Shown piece after piece: positions 35,040 to 43,111 of a DNA stretch of 64,000 nt (positions are counted from its first letter, which is position 1; each line of letters begins with the position of its first letter). The notes below the pieces were generated by a model. The model did not search any database and was not told where the DNA came from. It saw nothing but the letters and a program-made list of their open reading frames with translations. Source of the stretch: Secundilactobacillus oryzae JCM 18671 (GTDB taxonomy: Bacteria > Bacillota > Bacilli > Lactobacillales > Lactobacillaceae); contig NZ_BBJM01000001.1 in assembly GCF_000740055.1 (NCBI RefSeq), forward strand, positions 1-64,000. The letters are read 5' to 3'. A program made the translations under genes and the position numbers.

Positions 35040-36386
35040 TTATTGTTCTCCTTTTTCTATCGTGACTTTGTTGATGGTTGCTTCGGCCTGACCATCGACT
35101 AAATGGAGGGTTACCGTCTGATTTGTGGCTAGCTGTGCTGCACTCTGAATGACTTTACCTTCCTCAGTTAAGTAACTATACCCTCGGGTCATTGTTCTTA
35201 AGGGACTTAAAGCGTCTAAACGACTAACTGTTTCTTCAAACGTCCGTTGCTTATTTGCCGTTAGGACTTGCATCGCTCGCAACTGGCGTGCCTTCATTTC
35301 ATTAACCCGTTGCTGTCCTTGCTTGACTATTGTCACTGGATTTTGAGCTACCAGTCGCTGATGCGTCAAAGAGGTTCGATGGTTAATCCCATCTAATCTG
35401 GCTTTCATAGCACGAACAGCTCGATCTGTTAACAAATCAACGTTTTGACTATAACCTTGATAGAGTCGTTCAGGTTGCTGGAAAATGTAAGAACCTTTGA
35501 GTTTGTTCACCCGTTGTTGCTCATAAGCGATCCGATTCTGAACGACACTCATTAATCGCGCCCGATCTTTAAGCACGTTGGCAATGACCTCGCTCAGGAC
35601 CGGAACTGCTAACTCAGCAGCGGCAGTCGGTGTAGCGGCCCTCATATCCGCTACTAAATCAGCAATCGTGGTGTCCGTTTCGTGACCAACCGACGAAATA
35701 ACGGGCACCCGACTATCAAAAATAGCCCGAGCCAATCGTTCTTCGTTAAACGGCCACAAATCCTCAATTGAGCCTCCACCTCGACCGACAATCATCGTAT
35801 CGAAATCCCCCATCTCGTTAATTCGGTTGATTTGCTTAACGATGTCATCAGCAGCGTCATTTCCCTGAACAATTGCCGGAAACAAAACGATTTGAGCAAT
35901 AGGATACCGTCTTCTTGTTGTCGTAATAATATCTCGAATGACTGCTCCACTCGGGCTCGTCACGACTGCGATTCGTTTAGGAAATTTAGGAATTAACTGC
36001 TTTGGAGCTGAAAAAAGTCCCTCTGCAGAGAGCTTTTTTTTAAGTTGCTCGTAGGCCTGGTAAAATTGGCCCACACCATCAGGTTCCATATGATCAATGT
36101 AAATTTGATAGTTCCCGGTCTGTTCATAAAGTGAAATCCGACCAGTCACCAGGACCTTCATGCCTTCTTCGGGTTCAAACTTGATTCGTTCAAATGCCGA
36201 GCGAAACATAATAGCACTTATTTTGGCGTGATCATCCTTGATACTAAAGTATTGATGCGCATTTTTTCGTAACCGGAAGTTTGACATTTCACCAGTTAAA
36301 TAAACCTTATTCAAATAAGGATCGACATCGAATTTTCGTTTTAAGTACTGGGTCAGCGCAGTGACCGTTAAATAATCATTTGCCAC
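35040..36386 (-). CDS. xseA: Exodeoxyribonuclease VII large subunit
   Basis: This 448-residue catalytic subunit has an N-terminal OB fold (about 5-100: [20 protein letters not shown] through [14 protein letters not shown]). The nuclease domain follows with [34 protein letters not shown] and [31 protein letters not shown], then a coiled-coil C-terminus. The start is GTG at 36386, with GGAG eight bases upstream, rather than a GTG nine bases earlier. It overlaps the end of folD by 11 bases. Confidence 0.95.
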   Translation of the reverse strand: MANDYLTVTALTQYLKRKFDVDPYLNKVYLTGEMSNFRLRKNAHQYFSIKDDHAKISAIMFRSAFERIKFEPEEGMKVLVTGRISLYEQTGNYQIYIDHMEPDGVGQFYQAYEQLKKKLSAEGLFSAPKQLIPKFPKRIAVVTSPSGAVIRDIITTTRRRYPIAQIVLFPAIVQGNDAADDIVKQINRINEMGDFDTMIVGRGGGSIEDLWPFNEERLARAIFDSRVPVISSVGHETDTTIADLVADMRAATPTAAAELAVPVLSEVIANVLKDRARLMSVVQNRIAYEQQRVNKLKGSYIFQQPERLYQGYSQNVDLLTDRAVRAMKARLDGINHRTSLTHQRLVAQNPVTIVKQGQQRVNEMKARQLRAMQVLTANKQRTFEETVSRLDALSPLRTMTRGYSYLTEEGKVIQSAAQLATNQTVTLHLVDGQAEATINKVTIEKGEQ

Positions 36387-37239
36387 GACTATCACTCCAT
36401 TTGGCTAATTCAACTGTTTGTTGCATCAGGGTAGCAATTGTCATCGGCCCAACACCGCCGGGAACGGGCGTAATAGCGCCCGCCACTTCTTGTACCTGAT
36501 CAAAATCGACATCGCCAGTTAACTTGCCCTCAGCGTCACGGTCCATTCCGACGTCAATAACAGTAGCACCAGGCTTTACGTCCGTTTTTTTAATTAAGTG
36601 TGTAACCCCTGTCGCTACCACTAGAATATCAGCTCGACGAGTAAAGTCACTTAAATTTTGAGTAAATCGATGAGTTAAAGTCACGGTGGCATCGGCATTG
36701 TTCAACAACGCTGCCATTGGGCGACCAACAATATTTGAACGACCGACAACGACCGCTTCCTTGCCAGCTACTTCAATATGATACTTTTCCAACATTGTCA
36801 TAATACCCTTTGGTGTACAAGCTACGGGATAATCCAAATTGGTATTGGCGTATAGCTTACCAACATTCAAGGGATGGAAGCCATCAACATCCTTAGTGGG
36901 TAAGATTGCCCGAACCACTTTGGGCTCGGCGATGTGTTTGGGTAGCGGAGATTGAACCAAGATGCCGTGAATACTTGGATCAGCATTGAACTGTTCAACC
37001 ACTCCAATTAGTTCCGCCTCGGAAATGGTAGCTGGCAATTCGCGAACAATTGAATGAATGCCTAACTGTTCGGCTTTCTTACGTTTACTTCTCACATAAA
37101 TTTGACTGGCGGGATCTTCTCCTACGATGACGACGGCCAATCCTGGCGTCACACCTTCTTGTTGCAGAGCCAAAACAGCTTGTTTGGTTTGCTCGTTGAG
37201 CTCTTTGGCTAGTTGTTTACCATCTATCAAAATTGCCAT
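36376..37239 (-). CDS. folD: Methylenetetrahydrofolate dehydrogenase / cyclohydrolase FolD
   Basis: This 287-residue bifunctional enzyme interconverts 5,10-methylene-, methenyl- and 10-formyltetrahydrofolate with NADP. Signatures are SQIYVRSKRKKAEQLGI (catalytic Tyr and Lys), GILVQSPLPKHI, DVDGFHPLNVGKL and VVGRSNIVGRPMA, ending TPVPGGVGPMTIATL. The start at 37239 is fixed by GAGGCGG and by homology of MAILIDGKQLAKEL. It supplies 10-formyl-THF to Fmt, encoded elsewhere in the window. An extended -10 (TGCTAAAAT) near 37274-37279 is a candidate promoter. Confidence 0.96.
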   Translation of the reverse strand: MAILIDGKQLAKELNEQTKQAVLALQQEGVTPGLAVVIVGEDPASQIYVRSKRKKAEQLGIHSIVRELPATISEAELIGVVEQFNADPSIHGILVQSPLPKHIAEPKVVRAILPTKDVDGFHPLNVGKLYANTNLDYPVACTPKGIMTMLEKYHIEVAGKEAVVVGRSNIVGRPMAALLNNADATVTLTHRFTQNLSDFTRRADILVVATGVTHLIKKTDVKPGATVIDVGMDRDAEGKLTGDVDFDQVQEVAGAITPVPGGVGPMTIATLMQQTVELAKWSDSRGK

Positions 37240-37313
37240 ATTATTGACCGCCTCGTTTAGAATTATAGTTACAATTTTAGCATAGTCCCGGAATGCAATA
37301 CAGTTATGCACGA

Positions 37314-37350
37314 CAGAAAAAAAGTTTCCACACAAATGTGTAGAAACTTT
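37314..37350 (-). terminator. Intrinsic terminator after nusB
   Basis: AAAGTTTCTACAC and GTGTGGAAACTTT (minus strand) with one mismatch and loop ATTT are followed by a run of T. Confidence 0.9.
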
Positions 37351-37355
37351 TAAAG

Positions 37356-37778
37356 TTACTTAGCTGAATCAATTGTATGAGACAGAACACCATTCACAAA
37401 ACGGCGCGAACGATCATCGCTAAATCGTTTAGTTAATTCAAGAGCTTCATTCACAGCAACTGTGTTTGGTACCTCTTCTTCGAATTTAACTTCGTAAAAA
37501 GCGATTCTTAAAATAATAAGGTCTGTCTTAGCAATTCGGTTGAGTGACCAGCCTTCGGAAAGGTACTGGGTAATCTCCTCGTCTAAGTCAGCTTGATGTT
37601 CTTGAACACCATCAACAAGCGTATTTAAGTAATCTGGTACAATTGCCATTTCGCCTTCATCTGGCTTCAGTAATTGCTCATAAATTGCCTGCTTGTCGCC
37701 TTCTTTATTAGCGTTCAACGCAAATAATGTTTGAAATGCACGTTCACGAATCTGGTGACGCGTTAATTCTTCACTCAC
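37356..37778 (-). CDS. nusB: Transcription antitermination factor NusB
   Basis: This 140-residue all-helical RNA-binding protein joins NusE (S10), NusA and NusG at boxA to keep rRNA transcription going. The sequence LTRHQIRERAFQTLFALNANKEG at the start and LNRIAKTDLIILRIAFYE plus VAVNEALELTKRFSDDRSRRFVNGVL towards the end are the NusB pattern. It overlaps yqhY by four bases. The gene order efp-yqhY-nusB-folD is conserved in Bacillus and lactobacilli. Confidence 0.96.
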   Translation of the reverse strand: MSEELTRHQIRERAFQTLFALNANKEGDKQAIYEQLLKPDEGEMAIVPDYLNTLVDGVQEHQADLDEEITQYLSEGWSLNRIAKTDLIILRIAFYEVKFEEEVPNTVAVNEALELTKRFSDDRSRRFVNGVLSHTIDSAK

Positions 37779-38215
37779 TTAGCCTCACCATTTTCCTTTT
37801 CATCATCGTCAAAAAGATGGTTAGGATCCACACCTGTATCTGCTTTTTCAGGAATGACACCTTCAACATGCACATTAACGGCACGTAGCTTGAGATCAGT
37901 CATGAATAGTAACCGTTCCTTAACGTTTTCTTGGATGGCCATAGCAACTTTCGGCACAGTCGCACCATAGTTTAAATAAACATAGACGTCGACATCAAGT
38001 TCGTCATCCACAAATGCCAACTTCACGCCTTTACCATGTTCTTTACGACCAAACAATTCATTCACGCTATTGGCGAACGAACCTCGCATGCGGGCAACAC
38101 CATCAACATCAGTTGCAGCGATGCCAGCAATAATTTCTAGTACCTGGGGTGCTAGCTCGATTTGGCCAAGTGCTGGTTCATCGGTCTGTAAGATAATATT
38201 CGTATCTTCTGCCAT
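37775..38215 (-). CDS. yqhY: Asp23/Gls24 family protein YqhY
   Basis: This 146-residue Asp23/Gls24 family protein is the second in the window besides yloU. The core runs LGQIELAPQVLEIIAGIAATDVDGVARM through VDVYVYLNYGATVPKVA to LRAVNVHVEGVIPE, followed by an acidic tail (DDDEKENGEAK). In Bacillus, YqhY has been linked genetically to acetyl-CoA carboxylase and lipid homeostasis. Its place between efp and nusB is standard. GGAGG precedes the ATG. Confidence 0.92.
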   Translation of the reverse strand: MAEDTNIILQTDEPALGQIELAPQVLEIIAGIAATDVDGVARMRGSFANSVNELFGRKEHGKGVKLAFVDDELDVDVYVYLNYGATVPKVAMAIQENVKERLLFMTDLKLRAVNVHVEGVIPEKADTGVDPNHLFDDDEKENGEAK

Positions 38216-38253
38216 TGCATTTGCCTCCTTTTTAACAGTTAGGTAACTGTTAA

Positions 38254-38814
38254 TTATGCGCGAGCAATATAAGTGCCATCTTGCGTGTTGATTGAAAGCT
38301 TATCGCCTTCGTTAACAAAGAATGGCACTTGAACAACCAATCCAGTATCCATGGTAGCAGGCTTTGAGCCACCAGAAGCAGTGCTTCCCTTGATACCTGG
38401 TTCTGTTGCAGCAACCGTCAAAACAACCGTGTTAGGAATTTCAACACCAATCGTTTCAGTTCCGTATTGCACAACACTAACTTCCATGTTTTCTTGAAGA
38501 TAGTTTAATTCATCTTTAATTTGAGTATCCGGAATGGTGATTTGTTCGTAGTTATCCGTATCCATGAACACGTGGTCAGTACCATCAGCATACAAGTATT
38601 GCATCTTACGTGTGTTGATAGGTGCTTGTTCCATCTTAGCACCGGCACGGAAAGTCTTTTCTTGAACGGCACCCGTCCGTAGGTTCTTTAGCTTAGAACG
38701 CACGAAAGCGCCACCCTTACCAGGTTTAACGTGTTGGAATTCAATGATTCTCCAAATTGCGTTATCAACCTCGATTGTTAATCCATTTTTAAAATCAGCT
38801 GTAGAAATAGCCAT
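38254..38814 (-). CDS. efp: Elongation factor P
   Basis: This 186-residue three-domain beta-barrel protein rescues ribosomes stalled at polyproline runs. Domain I carries the tip loop [10 protein letters not shown], with Lys33 (the usual modified Lys32 position) pointing to the peptidyl-transferase centre. Domains II and III complete the tRNA-like shape, ending [15 protein letters not shown]. The promoter at 38844-38873 makes it the likely head of efp-yqhY-nusB. The modification gene (ymfI type) is not in the window. Confidence 0.97.
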   Translation of the reverse strand: MAISTADFKNGLTIEVDNAIWRIIEFQHVKPGKGGAFVRSKLKNLRTGAVQEKTFRAGAKMEQAPINTRKMQYLYADGTDHVFMDTDNYEQITIPDTQIKDELNYLQENMEVSVVQYGTETIGVEIPNTVVLTVAATEPGIKGSTASGGSKPATMDTGLVVQVPFFVNEGDKLSINTQDGTYIARA

Positions 38815-38843
38815 AATTTTTCCTCCTAAAATATGTCCCTTAT

Positions 38844-38873
38844 ATCATAGCAATTGTTTCACCTAAATTGCAA
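38844..38873 (-). promoter_or_regulatory. Promoter of efp-yqhY-nusB
   Basis: TTGCAA (38868-38873) and TATGAT (38844-38849) on the minus strand are 18 bases apart, with TGC before the -10 (extended). Confidence 0.7.
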
Positions 38874-38903
38874 GATATCATGCATAAATAAGTCGATTTA
38901 ATC

Positions 38904-39953
38904 CTAATCAGTTACCCTTGTTAGGACGGTTTTGCCAGACGCCGTCACGAGCACATCATCTTCGATTCGAACGCCACCAAATCCTTCTAGATAAATACCG
39001 GGTTCAACCGTAATAATTTGTCCAGGTTGTAGCGGTTCTTCGAATCTGCGGCCAATGTTTGGACCTTCGTGAATATCCAGTCCAATTCCATGGCCCATCC
39101 CATGAACAAAGGCCTCTCCGTAACCAGCTTGGTCGATAATTGATCGACCCACTTTGTCCAATTCTGCTCCGGTTACGCCAGGACGTACCGCATCAATCAC
39201 AGATTGTCTAGCCTCATCCACGATGCGAATAATTTCCTGTTGCTTAGCTGTCGCTTCTCCAAAGACAAAGGTACGTGTGACGTCTGAAGTGTAACCATTA
39301 AAATAAAAGCCACAGTCAATCGTCACCAGCTCACCAGGTTGAATGGCTTTATCCGAAGGCACCACATGTGGATAAGCAGTTCGGTACCCACTTGCCACAA
39401 TTGTATCAAAACTAGTACCTGTCACACCACGCTTCAACATGTTAATCATGAGCTGATTGGCAACTTCCGTTTCAGTCATACCAGGTTGCAACTGATCAAT
39501 CACATCATCAAGTCCTGCAATTGTCATTTTTCCCGCCGTTTCAATTGCTTTAATTTCGTCGGCATCTTTAATTTCACGTAAACCTTCAATCAAGCCACCA
39601 AGCGGCACGATATCACTGGGCATCAATTCATCTAATTGATCATAAGTTTCATATGCAATTGATGGCTCAAAGCCTAATACGGTCACGCCAAGATTTTCGA
39701 CTGCTTCACTTAAAGCACCTAAATAATCGCGAGTTAAAAGGGTCTTTAAATTAGGAAACTCACGGCCAAGCTCAAAGCCATAGCGATCATCAGTGATATA
39801 GAGGACTTCGTTTTCCGTAATAAGTCCATATCCATCACCGGCAATGGTGTCAATTCCCAACAAGTACTTTAAGTTGAACGGGTTAGCGACTAAATAGGCA
39901 TCAATCCGATATTGATTGAATAGCTGGCGTAATTTTTCGACTCTTGATTCCAT
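38904..39953 (-). CDS. pepP: Xaa-Pro aminopeptidase (M24 family)
   Basis: This 349-residue metallopeptidase releases N-terminal residues before proline. A creatinase-like N-terminal domain (about 1-125) precedes the pita-bread catalytic domain. The metal ligands sit in VTIDCGFYFNGYTSDVTRTF (two Asp), HGMGHGIGLDIHEGP (His) and TVEPGIYLEGFGGVRIEDD (two Glu). It sits upstream of efp, the Firmicute arrangement. In lactobacilli such enzymes help use milk or plant peptides. Confidence 0.94.
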   Translation of the reverse strand: MESRVEKLRQLFNQYRIDAYLVANPFNLKYLLGIDTIAGDGYGLITENEVLYITDDRYGFELGREFPNLKTLLTRDYLGALSEAVENLGVTVLGFEPSIAYETYDQLDELMPSDIVPLGGLIEGLREIKDADEIKAIETAGKMTIAGLDDVIDQLQPGMTETEVANQLMINMLKRGVTGTSFDTIVASGYRTAYPHVVPSDKAIQPGELVTIDCGFYFNGYTSDVTRTFVFGEATAKQQEIIRIVDEARQSVIDAVRPGVTGAELDKVGRSIIDQAGYGEAFVHGMGHGIGLDIHEGPNIGRRFEEPLQPGQIITVEPGIYLEGFGGVRIEDDVLVTASGKTVLTRVTD

Positions 39954-39982
39954 GACAATTACCTCCTCTAGTGATTATCGCA

Positions 39983-40010
39983 CAAAAAAAGGACCCCCAG
40001 GGGATCCTTT
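39983..40010 (-). terminator. Intrinsic terminator after rpmA
   Basis: AAAGGATCCCC and GGGGGTCCTTT (minus strand) with one mismatch are followed by a long T run. It closes the rplU-prp-rpmA operon. Confidence 0.9.
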
Positions 40011-40013
40011 TCA

Positions 40014-40310
40014 TTATTTAGCAGCTGCTTCTGCAACTGGATAAACTGAAACTTGGCGCTTGTCGCGTCCCTTACGTTCGAAGCGGACAACACCGTTTAC
40101 CTTTGAGAACAAAGTATCATCGTTACCACGAGCAACGTTAACACCTGGGTAAATATGAGTACCACGTTGACGGTAAAGAATTGAGCCACTTGTAACAACT
40201 GAACCATCAGCTGCCTTCGTTCCTAAACGACGACCAGCTGAATCACGGCCGTTAGAAGTAGAACCTCCACCTTTATGGTGAGAGAAGAATTGTAAGTTCA
40301 TCTTTAACAT
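40014..40310 (-). CDS. rpmA: 50S ribosomal protein L27 (with cleavable N-terminal extension)
   Basis: This 98-residue protein of the large subunit reaches its N-terminus towards the peptidyl-transferase centre. The start at 40310 gives [20 protein letters not shown]. The first nine residues (ending FF) match the Firmicute extension removed by Prp before assembly; cleavage would expose the functional tail beginning SHHKGG. GGAGG lies eight bases before the ATG. The processing protease is encoded immediately upstream, completing rplU-prp-rpmA. Confidence 0.96.
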   Translation of the reverse strand: MLKMNLQFFSHHKGGGSTSNGRDSAGRRLGTKAADGSVVTSGSILYRQRGTHIYPGVNVARGNDDTLFSKVNGVVRFERKGRDKRQVSVYPVAEAAAK

Positions 40311-40325
40311 AAGATACACCTCCAC

Positions 40326-40682
40326 TTATTTTTTCTTTTCAATCTTAATTTCAATAAACGAATGATAGTTAGCTGCGACATCCTTAAGTCCATTCTCGAA
40401 AGACTGGAGTAAAGCGTCGACAACTAATTGTTGTTGATCATCAGAAGCCTTTGGAATACCTACCTTAAGCAAGCCACCATTAGCCTCATCACTCTCAACT
40501 TGAGGGTCGATCGCTGCAACACTTGAAAGACCATTTACCGTGGAAATAGAAAGCACTGAAACTGCTGCACACACAATGTCCATCCCATATGGTCCAGAAT
40601 CTGCATGACCTGTAATCTCAAATCCACTAATCCGATCAGTATCGGTATGGTGGAAAACTGCTTTAATCACGGTAAAATTCAC
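40326..40682 (-). CDS. prp: Ribosomal-processing cysteine protease Prp (YsxB)
   Basis: This 118-residue cysteine protease cleaves the N-terminal extension of L27. The catalytic pair is His26 in GHADSGPYGMDIVCAA and Cys38 in the same segment, matching the family's His and Cys spacing of 12. It is encoded two bases after rplU and 15 bases before rpmA, whose product carries the expected cleavage sequence. Such an arrangement is found wherever L27 has this extension (Firmicutes and relatives). Confidence 0.94.
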   Translation of the reverse strand: MNFTVIKAVFHHTDTDRISGFEITGHADSGPYGMDIVCAAVSVLSISTVNGLSSVAAIDPQVESDEANGGLLKVGIPKASDDQQQLVVDALLQSFENGLKDVAANYHSFIEIKIEKKK

Positions 40683-40684
40683 CT

Positions 40685-40993
40685 CTATGCGTTGATAGCG
40701 TCAATAACAACCTTAGTATATGGTTGACGATGTCCAACCTTACTGTGTTGGCCCTTCTTAGCCTTATACTTGAAAGTAACAACCTTCTTTTCACGGCCCT
40801 GCTTTTCAACAGTACCGGAAACAGTTGCACCGTCAACAAGCGGTGTACCAACCTTAGTTGAGTCACCACCAACGAAAACAACTTGGTCAAAAGTTACCTT
40901 TTCACCTGCTTCTGCGTTGAGCTTTTCAACGTAGATTACACCGCCTTTTTCAACACGGTATTGCTTACCACCAGTTACGATAATTGCGTACAT
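40685..40993 (-). CDS. rplU: 50S ribosomal protein L21
   Basis: This 102-residue beta-barrel protein of the large subunit binds 23S rRNA. It has the conserved [17 protein letters not shown] start, the [22 protein letters not shown] segment and the VVIDAINA end. It is first in rplU-prp-rpmA. The ribosome-binding site AAGGAGGTG is part of a conserved leader RNA (see 41000-41105) through which L21 probably represses its own operon. Confidence 0.97.
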   Translation of the reverse strand: MYAIIVTGGKQYRVEKGGVIYVEKLNAEAGEKVTFDQVVFVGGDSTKVGTPLVDGATVSGTVEKQGREKKVVTFKYKAKKGQHSKVGHRQPYTKVVIDAINA

Positions 40994-40999
40994 ATTTGT

Positions 41000-41105
41000 G
41001 CACCTCCTTATAAAGTTAACTTAGACTCGCCGAAGATAAGTGTCATTACTGAACTTAAAACTCATTCCGAGCGGTTGCAGCTGTGGAAGTCCACAATTAC
41101 AACAT
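41000..41105 (-). ncRNA. Ribosomal protein L21 leader RNA (probable)
   Basis: The roughly 105-base leader contains GTGGACTTCCAC, a short hairpin, then TGCAACCGCTCGGAATGAG and TCTTCGGCGAGTC, whose CTCG and CGAG can pair. This resembles the L21 leader found in front of rplU in Firmicutes, used for autogenous control. The identification is from remembered motif pattern and position. Confidence 0.65.
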
Positions 41106-41109
41106 TAAA

Positions 41110-41138
41110 AGTATATCCAATTCAGTTAACGAAGTCAA
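41110..41138 (-). promoter_or_regulatory. Promoter of rplU-prp-rpmA
   Basis: TTGACT (41133-41138) and TATACT (41110-41115), minus strand, have a 17-base spacer, a strong sigma-A promoter giving the roughly 110-base leader. Confidence 0.85.
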
Positions 41139-41155
41139 ACATTGTTTGGTTTATT

Positions 41156-41701
41156 TTACTCAACAGTAAAGAAACTCGTCCCTGGGAAACGATTCCGAAC
41201 AGATTCATTAATCTGCTCAACGCTCTTAGTCATGTAACGTGCCGTGTACTTCATACCGCCCAGTAGCCATAACTTAATAATCCCGATATGTGCTGAAACT
41301 GTGTAAGCTACCAAAATATCTTCTGACATTGCTTCTGCTGAAAATTGATCTGGCTCAACACTTGCACGCATCGATTTTGTTTGCTCTAGGAATTCTGTTA
41401 AATGCTGTGACAGCCTACCCTCAAGTTCCTTGTAGAACGAATCATTTTCGTACTTGTTCAACAAGACATCGAATGTACTTGAGTTATCTTCAATATATTC
41501 AAACGCTTTTCTAACAGAGAACAGCTTATATTGACCCTCTTCAGAAAATTGCCATTCGTGATCTTCGAAATCAGCGCTTACAATCACATGTTCAAAGAAG
41601 TCCGACATGATTTCCGCTAATGTTCTCTGAATAAAGTCAGCCTTATCTTCATAATGAAGATAAAATGTTCCCCGTGTCACACGCCTTGTTCTTTTTAAAT
41701 C
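41156..41701 (-). pseudogene. Truncated TetR-family regulator
   Basis: The frame encodes the recognition helix TRGTFYLHYEDKADF and then a full ligand-binding domain of about 160 residues, ending RFPGTSFFTVE. The first about 30 residues of a TetR protein, including helix 1 and the start of the HTH, are missing. Upstream in frame only DLKRTRRV and a stop at 41702-41704 remain. Only a GTG start with no ribosome-binding site is available. Without the first helices it should not bind DNA. It may be a pseudogene or a rearranged copy; no target gene is adjacent. Confidence 0.7.
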
Positions 41702-42015
41702 TTATTTGACCGATAAAGACCAACTATCGAAATTTATTATACCCCGTTAAGATGAATTAAGCTTGTGTTATGTTGTTTGGATTTAATAAACTTTAACACT
41801 TACCGTACAACGTTCTAGCACCCATTCACAAAACAACTATATTTAAAAATCTAATATTTAGCATAATCTTTAACGACTAGAAATAGTATACACCATTATC
41901 TATTAAAATAAGCATAATATGCGCTTTATTAAGCCAATTTAAGATTTGTTATGGGCGATAACTATTCTCCCGCTATCTCAGTAAAAAAAAACATTATTTA
42001 TTTTACCATTTTCCA
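41702..42015. other. AT-rich non-coding stretch
   Basis: About 310 bases lie between the truncated TetR gene and the tRNA terminator. No reading frame with a ribosome-binding site, repeat or tRNA was seen. A TATAAT occurs upstream of the TetR remnant, without a good -35 box, and may be its old promoter. The base composition is visibly more AT-rich than that of the neighbours, as expected for decayed or intergenic DNA. Confidence 0.5.
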
Positions 42016-42045
42016 CAAAAAAAAGCGCCCCCAAATTTAGGACGC
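42016..42045 (-). terminator. Terminator of the tRNA-Arg gene
   Basis: GCGTCC and GGGCGC (minus strand, one G-T pair) are followed by eight T, about 20 bases downstream of the tRNA 3' end. Confidence 0.8.
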
Positions 42046-42065
42046 GTCACAAATATCTAACTTAA

Positions 42066-42140
42066 TGTCGCAAGGGCGATTCGAACGCCCGACCTACGGT
42101 TTAGAAGACCGTTGCTCTATCCAGCTGAGCTATTGCGACA
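42066..42140 (-). tRNA. tRNA-Arg (anticodon UCU)
   Basis: The minus strand folds into a 75-base cloverleaf. The acceptor stem is TGTCGCA with TGCGACA, and the D arm is AGCTCAGCTGGATAGAGC. The anticodon loop CTTCTAA has TCT at positions 34-36, and the T arm is GGGCG TTCGAAT CGCCC. It reads AGA/AGG arginine codons. CCA is not encoded. It is a single-gene unit with its own promoter and terminator. Confidence 0.97.
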
Positions 42141-42160
42141 TAACTTAACGAACAGGAACT

Positions 42161-42190
42161 ATTATATAGGAGCTTACCAGGTAAAGTCAA
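42161..42190 (-). promoter_or_regulatory. Promoter of tRNA-Arg
   Basis: TTGACT (42185-42190) and TATAAT (42161-42166), minus strand, are 18 bases apart. The spacer contains the palindrome TTACCTGGTAA. Confidence 0.85.
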
Positions 42191-42353
42191 TTCCCGTTTA
42201 ATAAAAATTCACTTTGCGGCAAAATATGCGCGATTATTTTAAGAAACGTTAAAGATAATGGGTAATAGGGCATCAAACTTGAAATATTAATGTAATACTA
42301 AGACAATAAACTTGTAACATCAAAACAATTGATTCTGAATTGGAGGAATTGCT

Positions 42354-42491
42354 ATGGTATTTCTATTCTTTATCATTTTTCTTTTTCTCGGTGCTGGCGT
42401 ATGGCAATTATATTCTGATTATTCAAAGACTGTTGAAAAAAACAGTAAGCACTTCTCCAACCAGTCATCCATGAAGCGTAACGTATCATAA
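42354..42491 (+). CDS. Small single-span membrane protein (unknown)
   Basis: This is a 45-codon gene with a strong ribosome-binding site (TTGGAGGAA, seven bases before ATG). The peptide starts MVFLFFIIFLFLGAGVWQLY, one transmembrane helix, followed by a polar basic tail of about 25 residues rich in Ser, Asn and Lys. A perfect terminator follows. It is a plus-strand single-gene unit between tRNA-Arg and the dUTPase. I recognise no family. Possible -35 TTGAAA and -10 GACAAT lie upstream, but the match is weak. Confidence 0.7.
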   Translation: MVFLFFIIFLFLGAGVWQLYSDYSKTVEKNSKHFSNQSSMKRNVS

Positions 42492-42505
42492 TTTAAAACC
42501 AGCAT

Positions 42506-42541
42506 TAAAAAATGTGGTCGAGTTAATCGGCCACATTTTTT
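42506..42541. terminator. Bidirectional terminator
   Basis: AAAAAATGTGGTCGA pairs with TCGGCCACATTTTTT across a short loop, with A and T runs both sides. It ends the small plus-strand gene and the converging dUTPase operon; the dUTPase stop codon overlaps it. Confidence 0.9.
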
Positions 42542-43088
42542 AGTACCCACTATTTTGACGATCATAGTTAATGCCATTCTTTTCGAGATAAGCAGCCTGA
42601 ATTTCATCCTCACTAAAACCAAAATCAACCAGGCCCATCTTCAAGAACAAACGCCAGGAATGACGAAACGCTTCTTGGCGATGGTTAAAATGGCTTTCAA
42701 AAAGTTGTTGTTTCATCACTAGATAGTGTTGATTTAAATTTTTGTCAGGCTTTTTTTCTGAAAGTGCCTTCAAAGCGGCTTCATCCATCACAATTAAGTG
42801 AGACCAGGTTTGCTTAGAGGCAACTAGCAAATAAAAATCCAAAGCATCAACATATTCTTCAAGTAAAGTTTGCCGATGTGTCTTACCGACTACTGCCTTA
42901 GTCCCACGTTTTTCCTTCCAGACCTTGAACCATTCTGCATTATTAGCCACTTCCGCTAATTCAACATCTAACGCAACGTAGGCGTTTTGAATGGACGCCT
43001 CACGAGGTAAATGAATGTCTTTTTCTTCTGAAATACTATGATCCAATCGAATGGATTCTTGTAATAGCGCTGCTAAATCTAAACTCAT
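42540..43088 (-). CDS. All-alpha (dimeric) dUTPase-family protein
   Basis: This 182-residue helical protein resembles dimeric dUTP diphosphatases. Residues 41-60 (DVELAEVANNAEWFKVWKEK) hold the ELxE metal motif, and LLEEYVDALDFYLLVAS supplies the second acidic motif. The C-terminus NGINYDRQNSGY matches the family's closing motif. It would hydrolyse dUTP to dUMP, lowering uracil in DNA. GAGGAG lies before the ATG, 23 bases after an unknown gene in the same operon. The other possibility is a related MazG-like pyrophosphatase. Confidence 0.75.
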   Translation of the reverse strand: MSLDLAALLQESIRLDHSISEEKDIHLPREASIQNAYVALDVELAEVANNAEWFKVWKEKRGTKAVVGKTHRQTLLEEYVDALDFYLLVASKQTWSHLIVMDEAALKALSEKKPDKNLNQHYLVMKQQLFESHFNHRQEAFRHSWRLFLKMGLVDFGFSEDEIQAAYLEKNGINYDRQNSGY

Positions 43089-43111
43089 TTGAAATACTCC
43101 TCTTCAGCCTG

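Noticed and set aside
42066-42140. tRNA-Arg as an integration site with duplicated 3' end
   Set aside because: No copy of the tRNA 3' end was found nearby and no integrase gene is present in the window.
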